Positions 9,525 through 17,876 of a stretch of 37,615 bases of DNA are shown here, in pieces; position 1 is the stretch's first letter; each line of letters begins with the position of its first letter. A program made the translations under genes and the position numbers. Location of the stretch: the NCBI GenBank assembly GCA_026708505.1, contig JAPOUU010000066.1, positions 1 through 37,615 on the forward strand, read 5' to 3'. Source of the DNA: Hyphomicrobiales bacterium. Its GTDB lineage: Bacteria > Pseudomonadota > Alphaproteobacteria > JAPOUT01. The notes beneath the pieces were generated by a model. It was given only the letters and a program-made list of their open reading frames with translations, was not told the origin of the DNA and did no database searches.

Positions 9525-9602
9525 TTGCGATTGTAATGCCGAGGGCGTAACAAGGATGCATATACAATAATTCCCATGAGTTCGTGTCCAAGGAGGCATC
9601 CC

Positions 9603-11240
9603 ATGACAATCCCATCTTCCCCCCCGTCTTTCCCTGCTTTACTGAAACAAACGCTCCTCGGCGCCTGCGCCGCCTTCGCGGTGTTCGCGCTCGCAACACT
9701 GCCGAACGAAGCCCGCGCCAAAACCCTCGTCTACTGTTCCGAAGGATCGCCCGAGGGATTCAATCCCTCGCTCTACACGGCGGGAACAACCTTTGACGCA
9801 TCGTCGCGTTCGATATTCAACCGCCTTGTCGAGTTCGAGCGCGGCACGACGAATATCACGCCGGCGCTCGCACGCAGTTACAACGTCTCGGACGACGGAC
9901 TCGAATACACTTTCCGTTTGCGCGACGATGTCCGGTTCCACACGACCGACGGCTTCACGCCGACGCGCAACATGAACGCCGACGATGTCATTTTCACTTT
10001 TACGCGCCAATGGAAGGAAGACCATCCCTACCATGATGTCTCCGGCGGCTCTTACGAGTATTTCGAAGCGATGGACATGCCGAATTTGCTGCGCGCGGTC
10101 GAAAAGGTGGACGACCATACGGTTCGCTTCGTGCTGAACCACCCGGAAGCCCCCTTCGTTGCCAATCTTGCGATGGATTTTGCCTCGATACTTTCGAAAG
10201 AATACGCCGATGCGATGCTTGTCGCCGGCACGCCCGAGCGCCTTGACCTCGAGCCGGTCGGAACAGGACCCTTCCAACTGGTGGAATATCGCAAGGACGC
10301 CCTCATCCGCTACAAGGCGCATCCGGATTACTGGGCGGGACGCTCCCCCCTGGACAATCTGATTTTTGCGATAACGCCGGACAACTCCGTTCGCTGGCAG
10401 AAGCTTCAGGCGGGCGAGTGCCACGTGATGCCCTACCCCAACCCGGCCGACCTGGATGCCATGGCGAACGCCGAAGGCATTCGGCTGCTGCAGCAACAAG
10501 GTTTGAACGTCGGCTATCTGGCGTTCAACACGGAGAAGAAACCCTTCGATGATGTTCGCGTTCGCCGGGCCTTGAACATGGCGACCGACAAGCAGGCGAT
10601 TTTGGACGCGGTGTTTCAGGGAGCGGGATCAATTGCGAAGAATCCGATCCCGCCGACCATCTGGTCTTACAATGATGCCATTCGCGATTATCCGTACGAC
10701 CCCGAACGCGCACGTGCCTTGCTGCGCGAAGCCGGCGCCGAAAACCTGAAGACAAACATCTGGGCGATGCCCGTTCAACGCCCGTACAACCCGAACGCCC
10801 GCCGGATGGCGGAAATCATCCAGGAAGACTGGGCAAAGGTCGGCGTCGAGGCGGAGATCGTCTCGTTTGAATGGGGGGAATATCTCAAGCGCTCCAAAGA
10901 AGGCGAGCACGAGACGCTTCTGCTCGGCTGGACGGGCGACAACGGCGACCCCGATAATTTCCTGTACGTGCTGCTGGGGTGCGAAGCGGCGAGCGGCGCC
11001 AACCGCGCACGCTGGTGCTACGAACCGTTTGACAAATTGCTGCGCCAAGCCAAGCGGGTCGACAACAAGGAAGTTCGGGCGGAACTCTATCGCCAGGCCC
11101 AGGTCGTCTTCAAGGAGCAGGCTCCGTGGGTGACGATTGCGCATTCGGTCGTGTTCGAGCCGGTCCGCGAAGAGGTGATCGACTATCGGATCGACCCGCT
11201 GGGCGGACACATCTTCTATGGCGTAGACCTCGCCGAATAG
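9603..11240 (+). CDS. dppA: Dipeptide-binding protein DppA
   Basis: 545 residues, the periplasmic dipeptide receptor of the rightward importer. ATG 9603 has AAGGAGG 6 nt upstream, which overrules the ATG at 9576. A Sec signal peptide (helix around LLGACAAFAVFALAT, cleavage near ARA|KT) precedes a mature protein starting KTLVYCSEGSPEGFNPSLY. This and later blocks such as SGGSYEYFEAM, MDFASILSKEYADAM, VMPYPNPADLDAM and LGWTGDNGDPDNF match enterobacterial DppA closely as I remember it, making this the most confident ligand assignment in the window (di/tripeptides; heme is a known secondary ligand in E. coli). It heads the operon dppA-glycosyltransferase-dppBCDF. Confidence 0.96.
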   Translation: MTIPSSPPSFPALLKQTLLGACAAFAVFALATLPNEARAKTLVYCSEGSPEGFNPSLYTAGTTFDASSRSIFNRLVEFERGTTNITPALARSYNVSDDGLEYTFRLRDDVRFHTTDGFTPTRNMNADDVIFTFTRQWKEDHPYHDVSGGSYEYFEAMDMPNLLRAVEKVDDHTVRFVLNHPEAPFVANLAMDFASILSKEYADAMLVAGTPERLDLEPVGTGPFQLVEYRKDALIRYKAHPDYWAGRSPLDNLIFAITPDNSVRWQKLQAGECHVMPYPNPADLDAMANAEGIRLLQQQGLNVGYLAFNTEKKPFDDVRVRRALNMATDKQAILDAVFQGAGSIAKNPIPPTIWSYNDAIRDYPYDPERARALLREAGAENLKTNIWAMPVQRPYNPNARRMAEIIQEDWAKVGVEAEIVSFEWGEYLKRSKEGEHETLLLGWTGDNGDPDNFLYVLLGCEAASGANRARWCYEPFDKLLRQAKRVDNKEVRAELYRQAQVVFKEQAPWVTIAHSVVFEPVREEVIDYRIDPLGGHIFYGVDLAE

Positions 11241-11249
11241 TGCCCGCCG

Positions 11250-12047
11250 GTGGAAACACCCCTGCCGGTTTCGGCATTCATCATTACGCATAACGAGGAA
11301 GACCGCATCTCCAGGGCGGTGTCCTCGTTGCGCGGATGGGTCAGCGAGATTATCGTCGTCGACTCCGGCTCCACCGACAACACCCGCAAGGTCGCCGAAG
11401 ACTTATCCGCCAAATTTGTCGAAAACGAATGGCGCGGATTTGGCGAACAAAAGCGCTTCGCCGAATCCATGTGCCGGGAGCGGTGGCTTTTCAACATTGA
11501 TGCCGACGAAGAAGTCACGCCGCAACTGCGCGATGAAATTATCGCGCTGTTCGCAAACGGACATCCTCCGTGCGACGGCTACGCCGTCTTCGCCGCCGAT
11601 GTCTTTCCCCACGAAGACAAGCCCGCCGCATGGGCCGGCGGCAAATGGTTCACCCGGCTCTACGACAGGGAGAAAGGACGTTTTGCCGATTCAACCGTTC
11701 ACGACAATGTATCGATGCAGCAGGGTGCGCGCATCCGGCGCTTGAAGGCGCCGCTCCATCACCGTTCGATACGATCGATAGACTTCACCATCAAAAAGGC
11801 GAACTACTACACCAACATGCAAGTCGAAGACCTGCAAAAACGCGGGCGGCGACTGCCCCGCTGGCGGCTGCTGTTTGAATTCCCCGTCGCCTTTTTGAAA
11901 AGTTATTTCTTGCGGCGGGCGTTTCTGTACGGTTTTTGGGGATTCATCCACGCGGTCAACTACGGATTTTTTCGGCATCTTCGAGTCGCCAAGCAATACG
12001 AAGCCGAAATAACAAAGCAAAAACAAAAACAAAACAAATCGACATGA
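11250..12047 (+). CDS. GT2-family glycosyltransferase, LPS-core (WaaE/KdtX) type
   Basis: 265 residues from GTG 11250, 9 nt after dppA; the ribosome site is weak. The GT-A fold is shown by VSAFIITHNEEDRI at the start, VDSGSTDNT (about 38-45) for the nucleotide-sugar site and the DxD-type NIDADEE (about 82-88). The rest resembles the WaaE/KdtX group that adds a sugar to the LPS inner core, acting on the cytoplasmic face of the inner membrane; a hydrophobic, Arg-rich C-terminal region would anchor it. It overlaps dppB by ATGA, so it is translated within the dpp operon, an unusual place for an LPS gene. Sugar and acceptor are unknown. Confidence 0.85.
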   Translation: METPLPVSAFIITHNEEDRISRAVSSLRGWVSEIIVVDSGSTDNTRKVAEDLSAKFVENEWRGFGEQKRFAESMCRERWLFNIDADEEVTPQLRDEIIALFANGHPPCDGYAVFAADVFPHEDKPAAWAGGKWFTRLYDREKGRFADSTVHDNVSMQQGARIRRLKAPLHHRSIRSIDFTIKKANYYTNMQVEDLQKRGRRLPRWRLLFEFPVAFLKSYFLRRAFLYGFWGFIHAVNYGFFRHLRVAKQYEAEITKQKQKQNKST

Positions 12048-13057
12048 TCCGGTTTCTTCTGCTGCGACTCGCGCAAATCATTCCCGCCTTCATCGGAGTG
12101 TCCCTGATCGCGTTCGCTTTCATCCGGCTTGTTCCCGGCGACCCCATCGAAGTTCTCTCCGGCGAACGCGGCATTGATCCGGAGCGCCACGCCGAACTCA
12201 TGGCAAAGTTCGGCTACGACAAGCCCCTCCACCAGCAATATTTCGACTATCTCTACAATCTCGCGCAAGGCGACCTCGGCGCTTCGCTGGTTACGCGCAA
12301 GCCGGTGCTGTCGGAATTCGCAAGCCTGTTTCCGGCAACCCTCGAACTTTCCATCGCCGCGATGCTGTTTGCACTGGTGCTGGGACTGCCTGCGGGCATC
12401 ATTGCGGCCCTGCGCAGGGGAAAGCCCGCCGACCACATCCTCATGGGAAGCGCGCTCACGGGCTACTCCATGCCGATATTCTGGTGGGGACTGCTGCTGA
12501 TTATTTTGTTTTCGGGAATCCTGCAATGGACTCCCGTCTCGGGACGCATCTCGGTCATACATTACGTAACGCCGGTCACGGGCTTCCTGCTTATCGATAG
12601 TCTGCTCGCGGGCGATATCGATGCGTTTCAATCGGCGCTGCGGCATCTCATCCTGCCCGCGATAACGCTTGGCACGATTCCCCTCGCCGTGCTTGCACGG
12701 CAAACACGCTCGGCCATGCTCGAGGTTCTCGGCGAGGAATACATCCGCGCCGCGCGCGCCAAGGGACTCACGCCCTGGCGGGTCGTTCTTTTGCACGCGC
12801 TGCGAAACGCCCTCATTCCGGTGCTGACGACCATCGGCCTGCAGGTCGGAGTGCTGCTGGCGGGCGCCATTCTGACCGAGACCATCTTTTCGTGGCCCGG
12901 CATCGGCAAGTGGCTGGTGCATTCCATCTTCAGCCGTGACTACCCTTCCGTACAAGGCGGATTGCTTCTGATTGCCTTGTGCATCATGGCGGTTAACCTG
13001 CTGGTCGACATCCTCTACGGGATGGCCGACCCGCGCATTCGGCACGCACGGGAGTAG
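12044..13057 (+). CDS. dppB: Dipeptide ABC transporter permease DppB
   Basis: 337 residues, start ATG overlapping the glycosyltransferase stop (ATGA). The blocks VPGDPIEVLSGERGIDPERHAEL, ALTGYSMPIFWWG, TPVSGRIS, LEVLGEEYIRAARAKGL and LAGAILTETIFSWPGIG are hallmarks of DppB proper, including the extra periplasmic segment after TPVSGR that shorter OppB proteins lack. Forms the inner-membrane channel with DppC. Confidence 0.95.
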   Translation: MIRFLLLRLAQIIPAFIGVSLIAFAFIRLVPGDPIEVLSGERGIDPERHAELMAKFGYDKPLHQQYFDYLYNLAQGDLGASLVTRKPVLSEFASLFPATLELSIAAMLFALVLGLPAGIIAALRRGKPADHILMGSALTGYSMPIFWWGLLLIILFSGILQWTPVSGRISVIHYVTPVTGFLLIDSLLAGDIDAFQSALRHLILPAITLGTIPLAVLARQTRSAMLEVLGEEYIRAARAKGLTPWRVVLLHALRNALIPVLTTIGLQVGVLLAGAILTETIFSWPGIGKWLVHSIFSRDYPSVQGGLLLIALCIMAVNLLVDILYGMADPRIRHARE

Positions 13058-13063
13058 CGCGCG

Positions 13064-13918
13064 ATGGATCCCGCATTCTGGAAACATTTCCGCCGCTCGA
13101 GGGGCGCGTTTATCGGGATGATCGTCGTAGCGGCCCTGGCGCTGATTGCGGTGCTCGCGGATGTCGTCGCGCCTTATGCGCCGGACACGCAATTCCGCGA
13201 CGCCCTCTTGCTGCCGCCGGCGTGGCTGGAGGGCGGGAGTTGGAACTTCGTGCTGGGAACCGATCCGGTCGGACGGGATATTTTATCAAGGCTGATTTAC
13301 GGAGCGCGGTTTTCGCTTTTCATCGGGCTCATCGTGATTGCGCTGTCACTTTGCGGCGGCGTGCTGCTGGGTTTGGTTGCGGGATTCTTCCGCGGCAGCC
13401 TTGAAATCGTCATCCTGCGCTTGATGGACATCATCCTTGCGGTTCCGTCCTTGCTGCTTGCGCTCGTGATCGTTGCAATATTGGGACCCGACCTTTTCAA
13501 CGCGATGCTTGCAATCGCGGTGGTATACCTGCCGCACTACGCGCGATTGACGCGCGCATCCGTCATTGCGCAATCCAAGCGCGACTATGTCACCGCTTCG
13601 CGCATCTCCGGCGCGCGAAACCTGCGTCTCATGTTCATCACCATCCTGCCGAACTGCCTGTCGCCCCTTATCGTGCAAGCGACGCTGGGGTTTTCCTCCG
13701 CGGTGCTGGATGCCGCCGCGCTCGGCTTTCTCGGCATGGGCGCGCAACCTCCCACGCCCGAATGGGGAACGATGCTCGCGGACGCCCGCGAATTCATCCT
13801 GCGCGCATGGTGGGTCGTGACCTTTCCCGGACTGGCGATATTGATAACGGTGCTGTCGTTCAACCTGATGGGGGACGGATTGCGCGACGCCCTTGACCCG
13901 AAGATGAAACGCGCATGA
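13064..13918 (+). CDS. dppC: Dipeptide ABC transporter permease DppC
   Basis: 284 residues, starting 6 nt after dppB. The DppC-type N-terminal helix (GMIVVAALALIAVLADVVAPYAP) is followed by LGTDPVGRDILSRLIYGAR and an EAA loop around TASRISGARNLRLMFITILPN. The C-terminus LMGDGLRDALDPKMK is the usual ending of the family. The stop overlaps dppD (ATGA). Confidence 0.95.
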   Translation: MDPAFWKHFRRSRGAFIGMIVVAALALIAVLADVVAPYAPDTQFRDALLLPPAWLEGGSWNFVLGTDPVGRDILSRLIYGARFSLFIGLIVIALSLCGGVLLGLVAGFFRGSLEIVILRLMDIILAVPSLLLALVIVAILGPDLFNAMLAIAVVYLPHYARLTRASVIAQSKRDYVTASRISGARNLRLMFITILPNCLSPLIVQATLGFSSAVLDAAALGFLGMGAQPPTPEWGTMLADAREFILRAWWVVTFPGLAILITVLSFNLMGDGLRDALDPKMKRA

Positions 13919-14889
13919 GTCCGCCGCTTTTGGAAATAGAAGACTTGTGCGTGGGATTCGCTTCCGAGCGCGGCACCTTGCAGGCCGTGGACGGCGTTTG
14001 CCTGCGTGTTGAAAAAGGCGAGATTTTATCGATCGTCGGCGAGAGCGGTTCGGGAAAATCCGTTGCGATGCTTGCGTTGATGGGATTGCTTGGCGAAGAG
14101 GCGACATGGAGCGCGAAGGCGATGCGCTTTGACGGCATCGATCTGCTTGCACTCTCCCCGCAGGCAAGACGCAAAATGCTCGGCAAGGAGATGTCGATGA
14201 TATTTCAAGAGCCGAGCGCGAGTCTCAATCCATGCTTTCCGGTCGGATATCAAATCGAGGAGATGCTCGCGACGCACACCCGGCTCTCGCGCGCCGAGCG
14301 CAGGGACCGCGCCGAAGAACTTCTGCGCCAGGCCGGCATTCCGGATGCGCGGCAGAGGCTGAAGGCGTTTCCGCACCAACTCTCGGGCGGAATGAACCAA
14401 CGCGTGATGATCGCCATGGCGATTGCGTGCTCGCCGAAACTGCTGATTGCCGACGAACCGACGACGGCGCTTGATGTCACCATCCAGGCGCAGATATTGG
14501 ATTTGCTGCATGCACTTGTGAACGAGACGGGGATGGCGCTGCTGCTCATCACGCACGACATGGGAGTCGTCGCCGAGACGGCGGAGCGCGTGTCGGTCAT
14601 GTATGCGGGACATCAAGTTGAAAGCAGAAGCGTCGGAGCGCTCTTTGACGCGCCGCGCCACCCTTACACGAAAGCGTTGCTTGAAGCCTTGCCGGACAGG
14701 GCGCCCGCGCACGGACGCCTGCCTGCAATTCCGGGAACCGTTCCCGGAATCGACAACCGTCCGAACGGCTGCCTGTTTCATCCGAGATGTTCCCGGGTGC
14801 AAGAGAATTGCCGCACGCTCGAGCCGCCCTTGCGCGAAGACGGCGGCGGATTGCTGCGCTGTTTCCATCCTTGCGGGGCGGGACCATGA
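13915..14889 (+). CDS. dppD: Dipeptide ABC transporter ATPase DppD
   Basis: 324 residues, one ABC domain plus an oligopeptide-type C-terminal extension. Walker A is GESGSGKSV (about 42-50), the signature is LSGGMNQR and Walker B is LLIADEPTTALD. The tail carries GCLFHPRC and two further Cys (NCRTLEPP and CFHP), the Cys-rich OppD/DppD C-terminal domain. Acts with DppF on the cytoplasmic side of DppBC. Translationally coupled at both ends by ATGA overlaps. Confidence 0.95.
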   Translation: MSPPLLEIEDLCVGFASERGTLQAVDGVCLRVEKGEILSIVGESGSGKSVAMLALMGLLGEEATWSAKAMRFDGIDLLALSPQARRKMLGKEMSMIFQEPSASLNPCFPVGYQIEEMLATHTRLSRAERRDRAEELLRQAGIPDARQRLKAFPHQLSGGMNQRVMIAMAIACSPKLLIADEPTTALDVTIQAQILDLLHALVNETGMALLLITHDMGVVAETAERVSVMYAGHQVESRSVGALFDAPRHPYTKALLEALPDRAPAHGRLPAIPGTVPGIDNRPNGCLFHPRCSRVQENCRTLEPPLREDGGGLLRCFHPCGAGP

Positions 14890-15863
14890 GCGCACCCGTT
14901 CTCGAGGTAAAAGAGCTGCGCCAGACCTATGTTGTCCAGGGCGGATTGTTCGGCAAACGCAAGCGGCTGCATGCATTGCGGGAGGCGAGTTTTACATTGG
15001 AGGCGGGCAGCAGCCTTGCGATTGTAGGCGAGAGCGGCTGCGGCAAGACGACGCTTGCGCGCATTCTGACAATGATAGAGCCGCCGGCGGACGGGTCGCT
15101 GCGCATTCAGGGCATCGATATTGCCGCGGCGACATCTTCGCAGTTGCGGGAGTTGCGCACGCAGATACAGATGGTGTTTCAGGATCCGAAGAACTCATTA
15201 AATCCGCGCCGGCGCGTCGGTGCAATACTTGAAGAGCCGCTCGTCATTAACACGAAACTCTCGAAGGCCGAGCGCGCCGAAAAGGTTGCCGCGATGCTTG
15301 AGCAAGTCGGAATGGATGCGGGGCTTGCCGAGCGTTTCCCGCACATGCTTTCCGGAGGCCAGCGCCAGCGCGTCGCGATTGCCCGCGCGTTAATGTTGAA
15401 TCCGGGGATTTTGGTAGCGGACGAGCCTGTCTCGGCGCTTGATATATCGGTGCAGGCGCAGATTCTGAACCTGCTCGCCGAACTGCAACAACGGTTTCAA
15501 CTTTCGATGCTGTTTATTTCCCACGACCTTTCGGTCGTAAAGCATATTGCGGACGACATTCTTGTTATGTATCTCGGCCGCATCGTCGAGACGGGCAAGG
15601 CCGCCGACATTCTTGAACGGCCAAAGCATCCCTATACCGGCGTGCTGATTGCATCAACGCCCGTTGCCGATCCGAAACGTGCACGAGGGAAGCGGGAAGT
15701 CGGATTGGCCGGAGAACCGCCTTCGCCGCTGTCTCCCCCGCCCGGGTGCAGCTTTCATCGAAGGTGCCCGCTGGCAAGCAAGCGCTGTCGCGTGGAGATT
15801 CCGCGGTTGCGGCGTGCGGATGCGTCTTCTTCGCGTCTCGTTGCCTGCCATCATGCCGATTGA
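14886..15863 (+). CDS. dppF: Dipeptide ABC transporter ATPase DppF
   Basis: 325 residues from ATG 14886 (ATGA overlap with dppD). Walker A GESGCGKTT (about 48-56), signature LSGGQRQR, Walker B ILVADEPVSALD, and a Cys-rich tail GCSFHRRCPLASKRC with a final CH pair, typical of DppF/OppF. The LFGKRKRLHALREASF segment before Walker A is also DppF-like. Last gene of the operon. Confidence 0.95.
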   Translation: MSAPVLEVKELRQTYVVQGGLFGKRKRLHALREASFTLEAGSSLAIVGESGCGKTTLARILTMIEPPADGSLRIQGIDIAAATSSQLRELRTQIQMVFQDPKNSLNPRRRVGAILEEPLVINTKLSKAERAEKVAAMLEQVGMDAGLAERFPHMLSGGQRQRVAIARALMLNPGILVADEPVSALDISVQAQILNLLAELQQRFQLSMLFISHDLSVVKHIADDILVMYLGRIVETGKAADILERPKHPYTGVLIASTPVADPKRARGKREVGLAGEPPSPLSPPPGCSFHRRCPLASKRCRVEIPRLRRADASSSRLVACHHAD

Positions 15864-15975
15864 CGGAACGACGACAAAAAAGATCGGAGCCGGAAGTTTG
15901 AAAATCCCGCCGCCCGCCCCTCCAAGAACGGGTTTTCGGAGCCGGATAACCATCGATTATCGCGGGGTTTTTGCT

Positions 15976-16066
15976 GATTCGCCTCGAATCACGTCCTTGT
16001 TGTATTTTGGGTTATTGACCAATCACGGATTTGTGATAGGCTCGTAGATGCTACAAATCGAATCAC
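15976..16066. promoter_or_regulatory. Cluster of AATCAC/GTGAT motifs upstream of the small secreted protein gene
   Basis: Three elements lie in 90 bp: the palindrome GATTCG-CCT-CGAATC (15976-15990, extending to CGAATCAC at 15985-15992), an inverted pair ATCAC-N6-GTGAT (16022-16037), and CGAATCAC again (16059-16066). The middle pair falls in the spacer of the candidate promoter. The same CGAATCAC occurs at 9517-9524 in the dpp intergenic repeat. This looks like binding sites for one regulator; no family is assigned. Confidence 0.4.
16015..16042 (+). promoter_or_regulatory. Candidate promoter of the small secreted protein gene
   Basis: TTGACC (16015-16020), 16 nt, TAGGCT (16037-16042). The -35 is good, the -10 weak, and the spacer holds the ATCAC-N6-GTGAT inverted repeat, as if an activator or repressor assists here. 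Confidence 0.35.
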
Positions 16067-16082
16067 TATAAGGAGTGAAACC

Positions 16083-16328
16083 ATGAAAGTATTGATAACG
16101 ATTTTCGCAATCGCCACGATGGTTTTTGCGTTCAATGCGCCTTCCGCTTTTGCAAAAGAGGGTCATTACCAATGTGTGGGCATACCTAAATGGATTGGAA
16201 AGTGTGATACGGATAACGATATTGCACTGGACGAACTCCATGACCCCGACCGGTCCGACAATGAAAGAGACGTTGCCGATTCGGGCGAGGAAGGTTCCAC
16301 TAAGGAGACAGGAGCAAGCGACCAATAA
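16083..16328 (+). CDS. Small secreted acidic protein, unknown function
   Basis: 81 residues with AGGAG 7 nt before the ATG. The first 24 residues are a clean Sec signal peptide (MKVLITIFAIATMVFAFN... cleaved near AFA|KE). The mature part of about 57 residues has two Cys ten residues apart (CVGIPKWIGKC), which could form one disulfide, and a very acidic tail rich in Asp, Glu and Ser (DPDRSDNERDVADSGEEG). Family not recognised. It has its own promoter-like region and a downstream hairpin, and it converges on the HupE-type gene. Being short, it could be a periplasmic metal- or partner-binding peptide, but nothing shows this. Confidence 0.7.
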   Translation: MKVLITIFAIATMVFAFNAPSAFAKEGHYQCVGIPKWIGKCDTDNDIALDELHDPDRSDNERDVADSGEEGSTKETGASDQ

Positions 16329-16400
16329 AAGGGTATGAAACCCTGTTGGACGAGCGAAAAGGTTCGAAGGCTTGCTCCAAGCTTCCTTCCTGCTCGTTCT
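16327..16400. terminator. Hairpins between convergent genes, probable bidirectional terminator
   Basis: A small hairpin AGGGT/ACCCT (16330-16344) followed on the minus strand by TTTTATT suits termination of the HupE-type transcript. Next to it a long two-part hairpin pairs GGACGAGC (16348-16355) with GCTCGTTC (16392-16399, one G-U) around an inner stem GAAGGCTTG/CAAGCTTC with one bulged G. No T-run follows the large hairpin on the plus strand. Confidence 0.45.
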
Positions 16401-16487
16401 CTTGATTGGTGAATATGGCGGACCGTGACCGGGAGTTGGTATTTCCCGGACGAGGGAGCATGCAGGCTCCTGATTGTGCCGGCCGGT

Positions 16488-17783
16488 TTAGAGGTTGAAT
16501 GCGCTAAGAGTCTGCACGCTTCGTTCGCCGATCCAGACAAAGGCGATAAGGAAGCAAGGGGCGGCAAGGCCCCAGCGGATCATGTCGGCTTTTTGCCGGA
16601 ACAGGTTTGTCGTGAAAATCAGAACGGGCCAGACAATTGCCGCAATGGCGATCTGGCCGATTTCCACACCCAGATTAAAGGCCAGCAGGCTTTGCCACAG
16701 GTTGGGCGCGTCCGCCTGGAGAATTTCCTGAAGCACGAATGAAAAGCCCAAACCGTGCAGCAGTCCGATAATGGTGGTGACAAGCACGGTTTCTTGGCGG
16801 TGGCGGAATGCAACGGCAACGGTCGCGGCATAAATAATGGATGCGGCAATTCCCGTTTCCACCAGCGGCACGAACCACGGCGCGTTGGGGACATAGCCCA
16901 GAAATCCAAAAATCAGCGTGACCGTATGCCCGACGGTAAAGCCGGTAATGCGAAAGGCGAGATGCCGAAAGGTTGCGGCTCCGAGGATCAGGCAAAAAAC
17001 AAAAAGAACATGATCCAGACCTTCCAGAATGTGAACGACGCCTTCTTTGGTAAAGGTAAGCACCGCATCCAATACGGACCGGGATACGGTAACGGGTTCA
17101 TTTAACAGGCCGCGAACGCGGTAAACAAGCGGTTCCGTTGTCCGGTGGTCAATGACCAGATTGGCCGTGTCCTCCTGGTCCGGCAGACCGGGATTAAGAC
17201 GGCTTTGAAGAGAATAGACATCGGGAATGTCGGCAACCGGAAAAACCAGTTCCACATCCATAACCGTATCCCCGACGTAAGCCGCATCAAACCGGTCATC
17301 ATAAACGGGACCCTCTAATATTATTTCCGCTTCTTCCAACGGGACGAAGGGGGGCTGGCTTTGTACGGGATAAAGGCGCATCCGCCCGATTGCGCCTTGC
17401 AGTGCCGAACCTTCAACAAGAAGCGCGGTGCCCTCCTGCAGGAATTTCGCCAACCCTTCCGGGTGTGCGCGCAAGACGTCCACATCCAGGTAGTGTACCA
17501 GAACACCATCTTCGACAGCATTGGTCGTATAAGGTGCCGGTAAAGGCAGTTCATCCCCCTGAACCGGGCCCAGCTTGTCCGCGACCAGATAAGGCAGCGG
17601 GGTTCGAATAAGCAGACGGACAGCATTGTCCTCATAGACGACATGATAGATCCGGATATTGGCATTGAGTTTGAAATGGGCATCGGCCGGGCCCGCAAAC
17701 ATCATGAAACATCCGAGGATGGAGAACCAGAGGCAAAGGGCGCATCGCACACCCCTCCTCCCCGATGAAAACAGGCTATCCAT
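16488..17783 (-). CDS. HupE/UreJ-type membrane protein with N-terminal periplasmic domain
   Basis: About 431 residues from ATG 17783; an in-frame ATG at 17792 is an alternative. A signal peptide ends at GPADA, leaving His36 as the probable mature N-terminus. A beta-rich extracytoplasmic domain follows (about 36-230), then a C-terminal membrane domain of six or so spans with the His/Asp motifs of the HupE/UreJ_2 family: HILEGLDHVLF, FTVGHTVTLIFG and LLHGLGFSF. HupE/UreJ proteins are linked to nickel or cobalt handling; for this long variant the metal and direction of transport are unknown. It follows the secreted metallo-beta-lactamase-fold gene by 93 nt, and the gap holds a degenerate copy of its own start (see repeat). 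Base composition is lower in G+C than in the flanking importers. Confidence 0.8.
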   Translation of the reverse strand: MDSLFSSGRRGVRCALCLWFSILGCFMMFAGPADAHFKLNANIRIYHVVYEDNAVRLLIRTPLPYLVADKLGPVQGDELPLPAPYTTNAVEDGVLVHYLDVDVLRAHPEGLAKFLQEGTALLVEGSALQGAIGRMRLYPVQSQPPFVPLEEAEIILEGPVYDDRFDAAYVGDTVMDVELVFPVADIPDVYSLQSRLNPGLPDQEDTANLVIDHRTTEPLVYRVRGLLNEPVTVSRSVLDAVLTFTKEGVVHILEGLDHVLFVFCLILGAATFRHLAFRITGFTVGHTVTLIFGFLGYVPNAPWFVPLVETGIAASIIYAATVAVAFRHRQETVLVTTIIGLLHGLGFSFVLQEILQADAPNLWQSLLAFNLGVEIGQIAIAAIVWPVLIFTTNLFRQKADMIRWGLAAPCFLIAFVWIGERSVQTLSAFNL

Positions 17784-17866
17784 TGGTTTCATCCCGACCA
17801 TGCCCCGCCGGTCACAGGGTGCGCCGCATTCCCTTCTTCCCTGACGGAACCAGGGCATCCATTGGT
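17734..17866 (-). repeat. Ancient in-frame direct duplication of the HupE-type gene start, with a 16-codon relic/leader ORF
   Basis: Two ungapped 54-nt copies, 79 nt apart, read on the minus strand: copy 1 from 17866 to 17813, copy 2 from 17787 to 17734. By hand count 40 of 54 bases agree. Copy 2 holds the real start (MDSLFSSGRRGVRCAL). Copy 1 encodes MDALVPSGKKGMRRTL and then TGA (17862-17812), preceded by GGGG. Changes are mostly synonymous or conservative (K/R, A/S, M/V), so both copies seem to have evolved as coding sequence. Copy 1 may be a dead start or a short leader peptide. Confidence 0.65.
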
Positions 17867-17876
17867 CTTGCCCCGG

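Noticed and set aside
11960-13192. Minus-strand frame of 410 codons over dppB
   Set aside because: Rich in Arg, His, Gln and Asp, the usual antisense of membrane-protein codons; dppB on the plus strand is unmistakable.
15885-15946. Direct repeat CGGAGCCGGA (15885-15894 and 15937-15946) after dppF
   Set aside because: Only ten bases, no flanking structure or gene boundary; could be chance in G+C-rich sequence.
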